Origin: Bradyrhizobium vignae
GTDB taxonomy: Bacteria; Pseudomonadota; Alphaproteobacteria; Rhizobiales; Xanthobacteraceae
Length of the DNA stretch: 64,000 nt
Assembly: GCF_004114425.1 (NCBI RefSeq)
Contig: NZ_RDQF01000018.1
Span: forward strand, 62,001-126,000
Direction: 5' to 3'
How positions within the stretch are numbered: the stretch's first letter is position 1; each line of letters opens with the position of its first letter. Under the pieces are notes generated by a model. The model had not been told where the DNA came from. It saw only the letters and a list, made by a program, of their open reading frames with translations, and made no database searches. The translations under genes and the position numbers were made by a program. This document shows, in pieces, positions 16,758-25,664 of this stretch.

Positions 16758-18449
16758 TCATTCCGCAGCGACGCCTGAGGACGTCACTGCGGCCTGCGCC
16801 AGCTGCCGTAGCGCAAAACGTTTCAACTTTCCGGTCTCGGTCTTCGGCAATTGCGTCACAAATTCGATGGCGCGCGGATATTTATACGGCGCGATCTCGC
16901 GTTTGACATGCTCCTGCAACTCGGCCACGAGCTGAGGGTCAGGCATCACGCCCGGTGCGGCAACGACATAGGCCTTCACGATCATGCCGCGCGCCTCGTC
17001 GGGGGCGCCGACCACACCGCACTCGGCGACCGCCGGATGCGTGAGCAGCGCCGCTTCGACATCGGTCCCTGCGATGTTGTAGCCGGCCGACACGATCATG
17101 TCGTCGGAGCGCGACTGGTACCAGAAATAACCATCGCCATCCATCAGATAGGTGTCGCCGGTGATGTTCCAACCGTTCTGGACGTATTTCCGCTGCCGCT
17201 CGTCGGCGAGATACCGGCAGCCGGTCGGCCCGCGCACGGCGAGGCGGCCCATCGTCCCGGGCGGCACGTCGCGGCCCTCGTCATCGACGATCTTGGCCTC
17301 ATAGCCCGGCACGGGCTTTCCGGTGGCGCCGGGGCGGATCTCGTCCTCAGTCGCACTGATGAAGATGTGCAGCAGTTCGGTCGAACCGATGCCGTCCATC
17401 AGCTTGATGCCGGTGGCCTTCAGCCACGCTTCGAATGTCGGCTTGGGCAGCGTTTCGCCGGCAGAGACGCATTTGCGAAGCGAGGAGATGTCGCGGCCTG
17501 CGAGCTTGCCGAGCATGGCCCGGTATGCGGTCGGCGCCGTGAAGCAGACCGTGGTCTTGTACTGCTCGATCGCATTCAGAATGTCGTCCGGCGTGGTCTT
17601 CTCCAGCACCACGAAGGAGGCGCCGATATGCATCGGGAACAGCACGCCGCCGAAACCGAAGGTGAACGCGAGCGGCGCCGAGCCGATGAAGCGATCCTTC
17701 TGCTCGGCCCGCAAGATGTTGCGCGCATAGCCATCGCAGACCGCGAGCATGTCGCGGTGGAAATGCATGGTGCCCTTGGGATCGCCTGTGGTGCCCGAGG
17801 TGAAGGCGATCAGGCAGGTGTCATCGGCTGCGGTATCGAGAGCCCTGAACGCGGGGCTCGCATCCGCAATCAGCGCCTCGAGCGAATCGGAGGCGTCATT
17901 GCCCCAATAGACGACGCGCTCGAGACCGGGCGCTGCGGCCTTCGCCTTCTCCATCTCCTCGGAGAGTTTTCCGTCGCACAGCGCCAGCGTGATCGCCGCT
18001 TTCTGAATCGGATAGGACAGCTCCTTGGCGCGGAGCAGCGGCATCGTCGCTACGACGATGCCGCCGGCCTTGATCACCGCGAGATAGGTCGCGACCATCA
18101 TGGGGTTATTGGCAGAGCGCAACAGCACACGGCCGCCGGCGACGAGACCAAGCTTGCCGACCAGCACGTTCGCGATGCGGTTCACCAGCGCCTGCAGCTC
18201 GCGATAGGTGTAGCTGACGCCAGGGCTGATGACGCAAGGTGCATCGCCCTGGCCCTGCTCGACCCAGCGATCGAGGAAATAGCTGACGCAGTTCAGTCGC
18301 GGGGGATAGCGCAGCTCCGGCCGCGAGAAAATGAATTCGGGCCAGAGCTCGCGCGGCGGCAGATGCTGCTGCGCGAACGTATCGACATGGGCCGTCGCGG
18401 CATTGCCGTCACACGGACCCGACACTTGAATCTTGGCGGCGTTGGCCAT
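16758..18449 (-). CDS. Aryl-CoA ligase (benzoate/2-aminobenzoate-CoA ligase type)
   Basis: A 563-residue class I adenylate-forming enzyme. The P-loop motif IAFTSGTTGDPKGTMHF lies near residue 225, and later motifs are GSTELLHIF, the hinge YFWYQSRSDDMIVSAGYNI and the C-terminal catalytic-Lys region PKTETGKLKRFALR. The N-terminal PPRELWPEFIF plus NCVSYFLDRW resembles benzoate- and 2-aminobenzoate-CoA ligases. It activates an aromatic acid to its CoA thioester, the first step of the cluster's pathway. AAAGGAG precedes the ATG. The promoter at 18500-18527 carries a predicted MarR operator; RidA follows in the same transcript. Confidence 0.88.
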   Translation of the reverse strand: MANAAKIQVSGPCDGNAATAHVDTFAQQHLPPRELWPEFIFSRPELRYPPRLNCVSYFLDRWVEQGQGDAPCVISPGVSYTYRELQALVNRIANVLVGKLGLVAGGRVLLRSANNPMMVATYLAVIKAGGIVVATMPLLRAKELSYPIQKAAITLALCDGKLSEEMEKAKAAAPGLERVVYWGNDASDSLEALIADASPAFRALDTAADDTCLIAFTSGTTGDPKGTMHFHRDMLAVCDGYARNILRAEQKDRFIGSAPLAFTFGFGGVLFPMHIGASFVVLEKTTPDDILNAIEQYKTTVCFTAPTAYRAMLGKLAGRDISSLRKCVSAGETLPKPTFEAWLKATGIKLMDGIGSTELLHIFISATEDEIRPGATGKPVPGYEAKIVDDEGRDVPPGTMGRLAVRGPTGCRYLADERQRKYVQNGWNITGDTYLMDGDGYFWYQSRSDDMIVSAGYNIAGTDVEAALLTHPAVAECGVVGAPDEARGMIVKAYVVAAPGVMPDPQLVAELQEHVKREIAPYKYPRAIEFVTQLPKTETGKLKRFALRQLAQAAVTSSGVAAE

Positions 18450-18499
18450 CGCACGCTCCTTTCAGCATGGATTGCACCCGGCAGCACGATCTGGAAAAC

Positions 18500-18527
18500 A
18501 TTTTAGGCTTAAAACAATTTCGCGCAA
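18500..18527 (-). promoter_or_regulatory. Promoter and MarR-type operator (site A) of the ligase-RidA operon
   Basis: Read on the minus strand: TTGCGC (-35), a 16-bp spacer, TAAAAT (-10). The operator TTTTAGGCTTAAAA (18501-18514) covers the -10 and part of the spacer. The same promoter layout and the same 14-bp operator in the opposite orientation occur at 24722-24749. Promoter elements are predicted from sequence only. Confidence 0.7.
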
Positions 18528-18597
18528 TAGCGGATTTTGGGCATGCCGTGCTTTTTCCTGCGGCAAAGGGGATCGGCGGTCTGCTCGGCCGGCCGGT

Positions 18598-19089
18598 TTA
18601 TGGCCGGCGCCGGGCGGCGGATTTCTGCGCCGAAGCCTTGGTCTTGGCCAAGAGGCGCATCAATTCGCGCACATCCTTCGGGGAGAGGTCAGCGAAGAGA
18701 TCGGCGATCCAGGTCTCGTGTTCCGCAGCCATCCTGCGAAACTCGGCACGCCCGAGCTTTGTGAGACGGATCACCTGGACGCGGCGGTCCGTCTCCGAGG
18801 TGCGCCGGTCGAGATGGCCTGATTCCACCAGACGCTCGACGAGACCGGTGACGTTCCCGTTGGAGACCATCATGCGCTTGGAGACGTCGGACAGCGTCAT
18901 GCCGTCAGGCGCCTTGTCGAGCTGTGCCATCAGGTCGAAACGCGGCAGCGTGACGTCGAACCGCTGCCGCAGCCGGCCGCGCACCTCGCCCTCGATCAGC
19001 GTCGTGCAGGTCAAGAGCCGCAGCCACAGCCGAAGCTCTTCGGCGTGGTCCTCCGGTGTTTCGACGGCCTTGGTCTCGGAATCGAGCAT
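18598..19089 (-). CDS. MarR-family transcriptional regulator
   Basis: A 163-residue winged-helix regulator. The HTH region is GMTLSDVSKRMMVSNGNVTGLVERLVESGHL and the wing follows as RRTSETDRRVQVIRLT. I start at the ATG at 19087-19089 (MLDSETKAVETPEDH). An in-frame ATG 30 bases upstream is possible, and longer frames run over the predicted operators. MarR proteins of CoA-dependent aromatic pathways (for example CouR, BadR) usually bind aryl-CoA or the acid itself and release DNA. Two copies of the cluster operator lie just upstream (19143-19156, 19212-19225), implying autoregulation. It is the only regulator in the 16-32 kb catabolic cluster. Confidence 0.88.
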   Translation of the reverse strand: MLDSETKAVETPEDHAEELRLWLRLLTCTTLIEGEVRGRLRQRFDVTLPRFDLMAQLDKAPDGMTLSDVSKRMMVSNGNVTGLVERLVESGHLDRRTSETDRRVQVIRLTKLGRAEFRRMAAEHETWIADLFADLSPKDVRELMRLLAKTKASAQKSAARRRP

Positions 19090-19142
19090 GTTGCTGCAGT
19101 CACTCACGGCCGGCATTTGGCGCCGGCACGGATTCCCCAACG

Positions 19143-19225
19143 TTTTGAGCTTCAAATAAATCGGCGCCGGCTGCAAGTCCAAAGCTGCAATAATCGACCG
19201 CACGTCAATTTCTTTAGGCTTCAAA
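19143..19225. promoter_or_regulatory. Paired MarR-type operators (sites D1 and D2) in the regulator/transporter divergent region
   Basis: TTTTGAGCTTCAAA (19143-19156) and CTTTAGGCTTCAAA (19212-19225) match the cluster operator, spaced 69 bp centre to centre, between the MarR gene (minus) and the ABC solute-binding gene (plus). Each is followed by an A/T-rich ATAA or ATAATT, as at site C. I could not assign convincing -35/-10 pairs here. Confidence 0.65.
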
Positions 19226-19365
19226 TAATTGGCGCGCCGCTTGCATGCGCAGCTGCCCGCGGGATAGCCGCCTCGAGCTCGGCTTGCCGCGGCGGCCGTC
19301 ATCGGCATAAGCTTGGATCGAAGTACGTGGCTTGCAGCGCAAGCCAATCGACGCGAGGGAAGATG

Positions 19366-20541
19366 ATGAAGACGCAAATGACCTTAGCCGCAGCCGCAAT
19401 GCTGCTCGGCACCGTGGTGACCCCTGCCCTCGCCCAGGAAAAAATCAAGCTGGGTGTGATCGTGACCCTGTCGGGACCTGCCGCCGCGCTGGGCCAACAG
19501 GTTCGCGACGGCTTCACGCTCGCAGTGAAGGATCTCGGCAGCAAGATGGGCGGCCGCGACGTCGAGGTCGTCGTCATCGACGATGAGCTGAAGCCGGATG
19601 CAGCGGTGACGAAGGTCAAGGGCCTTCTCGAGCGCGAGAAGGTCGACTTCGTGGTCGGCCCGATCTTCTCCAACATCCTTCAGGCGATCCACCGGCCCAT
19701 CACAGAATCGAAAACCTTCCTGATCAGTCCCAATGCCGGGCCGTCGACCTTCGCCGGCAAGGACTGCAACCCGTTCTTCTATGTGACGTCGTATCAGAAC
19801 GATCAGGTGCACGAGATCCTCGGCAAGGTCGCGCAGGATCGCGGCTACAAGCGCATGTACCTGATGGTCCCGAACTATCAGGCCGGCAAGGACTCGGTCG
19901 CGGGGTTCAAGCTCGACTATAAGGGCGAGATCGTCGAGGAATCCTACATGCCGCTGAATACGCTGGATTTCCAGCCGGAGCTGTCCAAGATCTCGTCGCA
20001 GAAGCCTGATGCTCTCTTCACGTTCATGCCCGGCGGCCTCGGCGTCAATCTCGTCAAGCAATACCGGCAGGCCGGGCTCGCCGATACCATTCCGGTGCTC
20101 TCGGCGTTCACGGTGGATGAATCGACCCTGCCGGCGCAGCAGGACGCGGCCGTCGGCATGTTCGGCGGCGCGAACTGGGCGCCCAATCTCGACAATCCCC
20201 AGAACAAGAAGTTCGTTGCCGCCTACGAGGCCGCCTACAACAGCGTTCCCGGCACCTACGCCTTCCAGGCTTACGATGCCGCGATGCTGATCGACAGCGC
20301 CGTCAGGGCCGTGAAGGGCAACCTGTCCAACAAGGACGCGGTCGCCGCCGCTTTGAAGAAGGCCGACTTTACCTCGCTGCGCGGTGCCTTCAAGTTCAAC
20401 ACCAACGGTTATCCGATCCAGGATTTCTACCTGACCAAGGTGGCCAAGCGTCCGGATGGCAAGTTCCAGACCGAGATCGTGCAGAAGGTCTTTGAGAATT
20501 ACGGCGATCGCTATGCCAAGGATTGCAAGGCGGCGAACTGA
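19366..20541 (+). CDS. Branched-chain-amino-acid-type ABC transporter substrate-binding protein
   Basis: A 391-residue periplasmic binding protein of the LivJ-like type I fold with a clear signal peptide (LAAAAMLLGTVVTPALAQ) and mature start EKIKLGVIVTLSGPAAALG. Tandem ATGs occur at 19363 and 19366; GAGGGA at 19355-19360 is better spaced for 19366. Members with aromatic-pathway neighbours often bind aromatic acids. No LivHMGF permease or ATPase genes are in the window, so the receptor must use components encoded elsewhere. Two predicted MarR operators lie upstream, and the cupin gene follows in the same direction. Confidence 0.9.
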   Translation: MKTQMTLAAAAMLLGTVVTPALAQEKIKLGVIVTLSGPAAALGQQVRDGFTLAVKDLGSKMGGRDVEVVVIDDELKPDAAVTKVKGLLEREKVDFVVGPIFSNILQAIHRPITESKTFLISPNAGPSTFAGKDCNPFFYVTSYQNDQVHEILGKVAQDRGYKRMYLMVPNYQAGKDSVAGFKLDYKGEIVEESYMPLNTLDFQPELSKISSQKPDALFTFMPGGLGVNLVKQYRQAGLADTIPVLSAFTVDESTLPAQQDAAVGMFGGANWAPNLDNPQNKKFVAAYEAAYNSVPGTYAFQAYDAAMLIDSAVRAVKGNLSNKDAVAAALKKADFTSLRGAFKFNTNGYPIQDFYLTKVAKRPDGKFQTEIVQKVFENYGDRYAKDCKAAN

Positions 20542-20568
20542 GCCGAAGCGTGTTACGGGAGGACTGCA

Positions 20569-21024
20569 ATGAAGAGTGAAATCACCGGCATCACCCGCGC
20601 CAATGAGGGCATCCAGGGCATTTCCTGGAACATCCTCGGCCAGACCTACGTGCCGAAGAGCTACGCCGAGAACAGTTTCTCCTGGCATGCGACGCTGCCG
20701 CCGGGCACCTTCGTGCCGCCGCACATTCACCCCGACCAGGATGAATATCTCTACATGCTGGAGGGCAAGCTCGATTTCGTGCTCGGCAATTCGGAAGCGC
20801 AGGCAACGGCAGGCGACCTGATCCGCCTCGGCATGGGCGTGCCGCACGGCATCTTCAACAAGTCGGAGCAGACCGCAAAGGTGCTGTTCTGGGTCTCCCC
20901 GAGCCGCAAGCTGTTCGACCTGTTCTGGGGCCTTCACAACATGAAGGAGCAAAAGCCCGAGGACGTGGTGGCGATGGCCGCCGAGTTCAACATCCACTTC
21001 CTACCGCCGCCGCCCGGCGGCTAG
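20569..21024 (+). CDS. Cupin-domain protein
   Basis: A 151-residue single-cupin protein. Cupin motif 1 is PPHIHPDQDEYLYMLEGKLDF (two His and Glu-type metal ligands) and motif 2 is GDLIRLGMGVPHGIFN, with its His. GGGAGG precedes the ATG. It lies 27 bp after the ABC receptor gene and is probably co-transcribed. It could be a small dioxygenase, an isomerase or a binding protein; the fold alone does not tell. Confidence 0.85.
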   Translation: MKSEITGITRANEGIQGISWNILGQTYVPKSYAENSFSWHATLPPGTFVPPHIHPDQDEYLYMLEGKLDFVLGNSEAQATAGDLIRLGMGVPHGIFNKSEQTAKVLFWVSPSRKLFDLFWGLHNMKEQKPEDVVAMAAEFNIHFLPPPPGG

Positions 21025-21033
21025 CAGCCTGTC

Positions 21034-22284
21034 TTAAGCGCGCACGGCCGCAAGTCCCGGCACCGCGGCGAAACCGGCCTTCGTGGCATAGCCCCGCACG
21101 ATCGCCTCGCGCTGGGAATAGCTCAGCACATTGTCGACATTGTCGAAGCCGTCGGGCGCGAGCTGCTCGACGGCGTCGATGACGCCCTCGGGGCCGCCGC
21201 GCCGATTGGAGCGGACGATCTCGGCCGTCATCGGCAGGCGCTTCTTCTCGTACTCCAGCAGCGCCTGGCGCGGGTGTTCGGCGCGTACCAGCGCATCCGC
21301 AAGGCAGCGCGCGTCAAGGATCGCCTGCGAGGCGCCGTTTGATCCGACCGGATACATCGGATGCGCGGCATCGCCGAGCAGCGTGACTCTGCCCGACGAC
21401 CAATAGGGCAAGGGATCGCGGTCGCAGGTTGGATACTCGTAGAATTCGGGCGTTGCCGAGATCAGGCTCTTCACGTCAATGTAGGGAACCGAGAAGCGCG
21501 CGACATGCGGCATCAGCTCCTCGCGGCGGCCCGGGCGCGACCAGTCCTCCTTGCGCGGTGGCGGGGCATTACCCTCGCCGATCTTCACCAGCACCGCCCA
21601 ATTGGTCAGCCGGCTTGCCGGGCTCGATCCTTCCGCGATCGGGTAGATCACCACTTTGGCATTGAGCCCCCCGGCCACGATCATCGACTTGCCGGTGAGG
21701 AACAGCGGCCAGTCGCGGGCGCCGCGCCACAGCATCAGCCCATTCCAGCACGGCGGGCCCTCGTTGGGGAACAGCGTCTCGCGGACGCGCGAATGGATGC
21801 CGTCGGCGCCTATCAGGATATCGCCACGCGCGGTGTGGACGTGCGCGCCGGCGCGATCGAAGAAGTAGGCCGTGACGCCGCCCTCGTCCTGCGTGAAAGC
21901 ACCAAGCCGGCAGCCGGTGTGAATTGCGTTCGCGCCGAGCCGCTCCTCGACCGCGCGATGGATGACGCCCTGAAGCCGGCCGCGGTGGATCGAGAATTGC
22001 GGCACGTCGTGACCGGCGTCGATGCCGCGGGCTTCGCGCCAGACCTCCTGGCCATGGCGGTTGAGATAATAGAGCTGATCGGTGCGGATCGCGACGTCGT
22101 CGAGCTTCTGCAACAGTCCGAGCCCGGCCAGTTCCCGCATGGCATGCGGCAGCGTGTTGATGCCGACGCCGAGTTCGCGAATGGTGTCGGCCTGCTCGTA
22201 GATCTCGCAATCCAGGCCGCGCGAGCGCAACATCAATGCCGTGGTGAGGCCACCGATACCGCCGCCGACGATAATCGCCTTCAT
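21034..22284 (-). CDS. FAD-dependent aromatic monooxygenase (salicylate/3-hydroxybenzoate hydroxylase-like)
   Basis: A 416-residue class A flavoprotein monooxygenase. FAD-binding GGGIGGLTTALMLRSRG is at residues 7-23, the DG motif is DILIGADGIHSRVR near 155, and the GD motif is GRVTLLGDAAHPMYPVGSNG near 300. The family includes PhzS-type and related flavin-dependent oxidoreductases. It would hydroxylate an aromatic compound using NAD(P)H and O2. It converges on the cupin gene, and the next gene in the same orientation is the hybrid monooxygenase/reductase, 51 bp upstream, so it is likely in that transcript (promoter C). Possible tail enzyme for free acids not captured as CoA esters. Confidence 0.85.
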   Translation of the reverse strand: MKAIIVGGGIGGLTTALMLRSRGLDCEIYEQADTIRELGVGINTLPHAMRELAGLGLLQKLDDVAIRTDQLYYLNRHGQEVWREARGIDAGHDVPQFSIHRGRLQGVIHRAVEERLGANAIHTGCRLGAFTQDEGGVTAYFFDRAGAHVHTARGDILIGADGIHSRVRETLFPNEGPPCWNGLMLWRGARDWPLFLTGKSMIVAGGLNAKVVIYPIAEGSSPASRLTNWAVLVKIGEGNAPPPRKEDWSRPGRREELMPHVARFSVPYIDVKSLISATPEFYEYPTCDRDPLPYWSSGRVTLLGDAAHPMYPVGSNGASQAILDARCLADALVRAEHPRQALLEYEKKRLPMTAEIVRSNRRGGPEGVIDAVEQLAPDGFDNVDNVLSYSQREAIVRGYATKAGFAAVPGLAAVRA

Positions 22285-22335
22285 CGCCCTAACTCCACTC
22301 GAAACACAGGCAATGGGTTAACGTCGCACGGGCGG

Positions 22336-24687
22336 TCACTCCGCCGCAAGCGGCTTTGTCGCCTCCGCCTTGAGCTCGGCCCGGGTCTTGGGCTTAGCCT
22401 TAATTCTCAGCTCCTCGAGGTCCTGCCGGTCGCGCACGCTGTTGCGGAAGATCTGATCTTTGCCGGGCAGATATTGCGGGGGGCAGAAAGCGTCGTTTGC
22501 CCCATACCAGGCCGCCGCCTTCATGGTGAAGAAGGGGTCGACCAGGTGCGGACGGCCGAGTGCGACGAGATCCGCCCGGCCGGCGGCCAAGATCGTGTTG
22601 GCTTGGTCAGCCGTGGTGATGTTACCGACGCACATGGTGGCCACGCGCGCCTCGTTGCGGACCTGGTCCGAAAAGGGCGTCTGGAACATGCGCCCGTAGA
22701 CGGGCTGCGCATCACGCACGGTCTGACCGGTCGAGACGTCGACGAGATCGACACCCGCCTCGGCGAAAGCGCGCGCTACGGCGACGGCGTCGTCGCCGGT
22801 GATGCCACCGTCCGCCCAGTCGGTTGCGGAGATGCGCACCGACATCGGTTTGTGCAAGGGCCACACCGCGCGCAGCGCCTCGAAGACCTCGAGCGGGAAG
22901 CGCAGCCGATTTTCGAGCGCGCCGCCATACTCGTCCGTACGGGTGTTCGTGAGAGGGGAGATGAAGCTCGCGAGCAGATAGCCGTGGGCGCAGTGCAATT
23001 CGAGCATATCGAAGCCGCAGCGCTCGCCGCGCTCGGCCGCCGCGACGAAAGCGTCTCTCACCGCTTTCATGCCGGCCCGATCGAGCTCACGCGGCACCTG
23101 GCTGTCGGGAAAATAAGGTAGCGGTGAGGCCGAGAAAACTTCCCAGCCGCCCTGCTCCAAGGGACGGTCCATGCCGTCCCACATCAACCTGGTTGCGCCC
23201 TTGCGGCCGGCGTGGCCCAGTTGCAGGCAGATTTTCGCGGCCGAATTGGCGTGGACGAAATCCACGATGCGCCGCCACGCGGCCTCCTGCTCGTCGTTCC
23301 ACAGGCCGGCGCAGCCGGGGGTGATCCTGGCGTCGCGGCTGACACAGGTCATCTCGGTGAAGATCAGCCCGGCACCGCCGATCGCGCGCGAGCCGTAATG
23401 CACGAGGTGGAAGTCGGTCGGCACACCCTCCCGCGCCGAATACATGCACATCGGCGACATCACCGCGCGATTGGCGAGCTTCATCTCCCGCAAGCGGAAC
23501 GGCTGGAACAGCGGCACCATCGGCCGATCGGTGTCGACATCGAAGCCGCTGCTGCGTACCTGCCTGGCAAACGACTTGTCGACCTCCGCCACGAAATCCG
23601 GCGCGCGGAGCTTCAGATTGTCATATGTGATCGCCTTCGAGCGCGTCATGACGCCGAAGGCGAACTGCACCGGGTCGAAATTCCAGAAGCGGTCGACGTG
23701 CTCGAACCAGACCAGCGAGACGTCGGCGGCATGCTGCGTCTTCTCGACCTCCTCGCGGCGGCCGTTCTCGTAGATCTGCAGCGCCGCCTCGATGCTGGGC
23801 GCCCTCTCCATGGCTTCGGCCAGCGCAATCGCATCCTCCATCGCAAGCTTCGTGCCCGAGCCGATCGAGAAATGCGCGCTGGCCTTGGCGTCGCCGAGCA
23901 GGACCATGTTGTCCTTGACCCAGCGCTTGCTGCGGATCATGGGGAAGTTGCGCCACATCGAGCGGTTCGTCAGCAGCTTGTGCCCATTGAGGAACCAGCC
24001 GAAGATGTCTGCCATCCGCGCGGCGGACTGAGCCTCGTCCAGCCCTGTCAGCCCCGCCCGCTCGAACGTTTCAGGATCGGTCTCGAAGATCCAGGTCGAA
24101 TGCCCAGCCTCATACTGATAGGCATGGGCAATGAACGGGCCCCACTCGGTTTCCTGGAAGATGAAGGTGAAGGCATCGAGCGGCCTGGTCGATCCCATCC
24201 AGGCGAACTTGTTGGAGCGGACGTCGACCTCCGGCTGGAAATGATCGACGTATTTCTCGCGGAAACGGCTGTTGATGCCGTCGGCGATGAGGATGAGATC
24301 GGCATCGGCGAAGCGGGATTCATCGCCGATGTCCACCTCGAACTGCAGCGCGACGCCAAGCTCTCGCGCACGCTCCTGAAGGATCAAAAGCAGCTTGCGT
24401 CGCGAGCAGCCGCAAAAGCCGTTGCCGCCGACCCGGTGCACCGTGCCGCGGAAATGCACGGCGATGTCGTCCCAATAGGCGAATTCCTGGGTGATGCGGC
24501 GGTAGCTCGGAAGATCGTGCTTCTCGAAATTATCGAGCGTCGCATCCGAGAACACCACGCCGAAGCCGAAGGTGTCGTCGGCGCGGTTGCGCTCATACAC
24601 GGCGACGTCGGCGCTTGGCCGCTGCTTCTTCAGCAGGATTGCCGCGTAAAGACCCGCAGGTCCGCCACCGATGATCGCGACTTTCAT
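22336..24687 (-). CDS. Hybrid flavoprotein: salicylyl-CoA 5-hydroxylase / 2-aminobenzoyl-CoA monooxygenase-reductase type
   Basis: A 783-residue fusion. The N-terminal part (about 1-380) is a FAD aromatic monooxygenase (MKVAIIGGGPAGLYAAILLK; NMVLLGDAKASAHFSIGSG). The C-terminal part (about 395-760) is an old-yellow-enzyme/NADH:flavin oxidoreductase (PFRLREMKLANRAVMSPMCM; LHCAHGYLLASFISPLTN). This order and length match Azoarcus evansii 2-aminobenzoyl-CoA monooxygenase/reductase and bacterial salicylyl-CoA 5-hydroxylases. The former hydroxylates and partly reduces the ring of 2-aminobenzoyl-CoA, giving a non-aromatic enamine. I start at the ATG at 24685-24687, which has GAGG upstream; longer frames run into the promoter at 24722-24749. 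It is the key enzyme of the cluster. Confidence 0.88.
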   Translation of the reverse strand: MKVAIIGGGPAGLYAAILLKKQRPSADVAVYERNRADDTFGFGVVFSDATLDNFEKHDLPSYRRITQEFAYWDDIAVHFRGTVHRVGGNGFCGCSRRKLLLILQERARELGVALQFEVDIGDESRFADADLILIADGINSRFREKYVDHFQPEVDVRSNKFAWMGSTRPLDAFTFIFQETEWGPFIAHAYQYEAGHSTWIFETDPETFERAGLTGLDEAQSAARMADIFGWFLNGHKLLTNRSMWRNFPMIRSKRWVKDNMVLLGDAKASAHFSIGSGTKLAMEDAIALAEAMERAPSIEAALQIYENGRREEVEKTQHAADVSLVWFEHVDRFWNFDPVQFAFGVMTRSKAITYDNLKLRAPDFVAEVDKSFARQVRSSGFDVDTDRPMVPLFQPFRLREMKLANRAVMSPMCMYSAREGVPTDFHLVHYGSRAIGGAGLIFTEMTCVSRDARITPGCAGLWNDEQEAAWRRIVDFVHANSAAKICLQLGHAGRKGATRLMWDGMDRPLEQGGWEVFSASPLPYFPDSQVPRELDRAGMKAVRDAFVAAAERGERCGFDMLELHCAHGYLLASFISPLTNTRTDEYGGALENRLRFPLEVFEALRAVWPLHKPMSVRISATDWADGGITGDDAVAVARAFAEAGVDLVDVSTGQTVRDAQPVYGRMFQTPFSDQVRNEARVATMCVGNITTADQANTILAAGRADLVALGRPHLVDPFFTMKAAAWYGANDAFCPPQYLPGKDQIFRNSVRDRQDLEELRIKAKPKTRAELKAEATKPLAAE

Positions 24688-24721
24688 GGGAGCCTCGCCA
24701 ATTCGACCGGCCATGAAAACT

Positions 24722-24749
24722 ATTTTAAGCCTAAAATAATTTCGTGCAA
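24722..24749 (-). promoter_or_regulatory. Promoter and MarR-type operator (site C) of the hybrid monooxygenase gene
   Basis: On the minus strand: TTGCAC (-35), 16-bp spacer, TAAAAT (-10), with operator TTTTAAGCCTAAAA (24723-24736, plus-strand reading) over the -10 and spacer. The 14-mer is the exact reverse complement of site A (18501-18514), and the flanking AATTTCG-N-GCAA (plus strand) is shared too. Confidence 0.72.
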
Positions 24750-24788
24750 GCCCCATTCCTGGCTTGGCTCAGGATAATAGCGGCCGGC

Positions 24789-25625
24789 TCAGTCGCCCCT
24801 GAAGACCGGCCTGACCTTGTTGGCGAACGCCTCGAAAGCACGCTCGAAATCCGCCGTAGTCATGCACAGCGCCTGGGCAACGGCCTCCGCTTCGATCGCC
24901 TCCTCGACCGACATCGCCCATTCCATGGCGAGCATCCGCTTGGTCATGGTGTTGGCAAAGGTCGGCCCTTCGGCGATCTGTTTCGCCAGAATTTGCGCCT
25001 GGGGCAGCACCTGCTCCGGCGTGACGATGCGGCTGAAGAAGCCCCAGCGCTCGCCCTCTTCCGCAGTCATGAACCGGCCGGTGTAGAGCAGTTCGGAGGC
25101 GCGGGACTGCCCGATGATGCGCGGCAGGATCGCACAAGCACCCATGTCGCAGCCGGCCAGCCCCACCTTGTTGAACAGGAACGCCACCTTCGCCCCGCTT
25201 GCCGCAAGGCGCATGTCCGATGCCATGGCGATGATCGCCCCGGCCCCGGCGCAGATGCCCTCGACCGCGGCCACGATCGGCTGCGGGCAGGCCCGCATCG
25301 CCTTGACGAGGTCGCCGGTCATCCGCGTGAAGGCGGTCAGCCCCTTGGTGTCCATCTTCACGAGCGGACCAATGATCTCGAACACGTCGCCGCCGGACGA
25401 GAAATTGCCGCCGGCACCGGTGACGACGATGGATTTGACCGCGTCGTCGAAAGCGCAGGCACGGAAGAAATCGGTCAATTCCCGGTAGCTTTCGAACGTC
25501 AGGGGATTCTTTCGTTCGGGGCGGTTGAGCGTGACCGTGGCAACGCCGTCGACCACGGCCAGCAGGAAGTGCTGCGGCGAATAGTCTGCAAGCGGCACGG
25601 TGACGGGATTGGCGGGTCTGCTCAT
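24789..25625 (-). CDS. Enoyl-CoA hydratase-family protein
   Basis: A 278-residue crotonase-fold protein. The oxyanion-hole segments are NFSSGGDVFEIIG (near 100) and VEGICAGAGAIIAMASDMRLA (near 135). The usual catalytic Glu pair is only partly evident, so hydration, isomerisation or ring hydrolysis of a CoA ester are all possible. GGAG lies upstream of the ATG. It is 39 bp downstream of the SDR gene in one transcript (promoter E). In 2-aminobenzoyl-CoA-type pathways beta-oxidation-like enzymes open and shorten the alicyclic CoA ester after the hybrid enzyme. Confidence 0.87.
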   Translation of the reverse strand: MSRPANPVTVPLADYSPQHFLLAVVDGVATVTLNRPERKNPLTFESYRELTDFFRACAFDDAVKSIVVTGAGGNFSSGGDVFEIIGPLVKMDTKGLTAFTRMTGDLVKAMRACPQPIVAAVEGICAGAGAIIAMASDMRLAASGAKVAFLFNKVGLAGCDMGACAILPRIIGQSRASELLYTGRFMTAEEGERWGFFSRIVTPEQVLPQAQILAKQIAEGPTFANTMTKRMLAMEWAMSVEEAIEAEAVAQALCMTTADFERAFEAFANKVRPVFRGD

Positions 25626-25664
25626 GCGATCTCCTTGGCTTCCTTGGTTCGGGCCTTGCGCAGC

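Noticed and set aside
16851..18506. Plus-strand open frame opposite the aryl-CoA ligase
   Set aside because: No family motifs, and the minus strand has all ligase motifs and a promoter.
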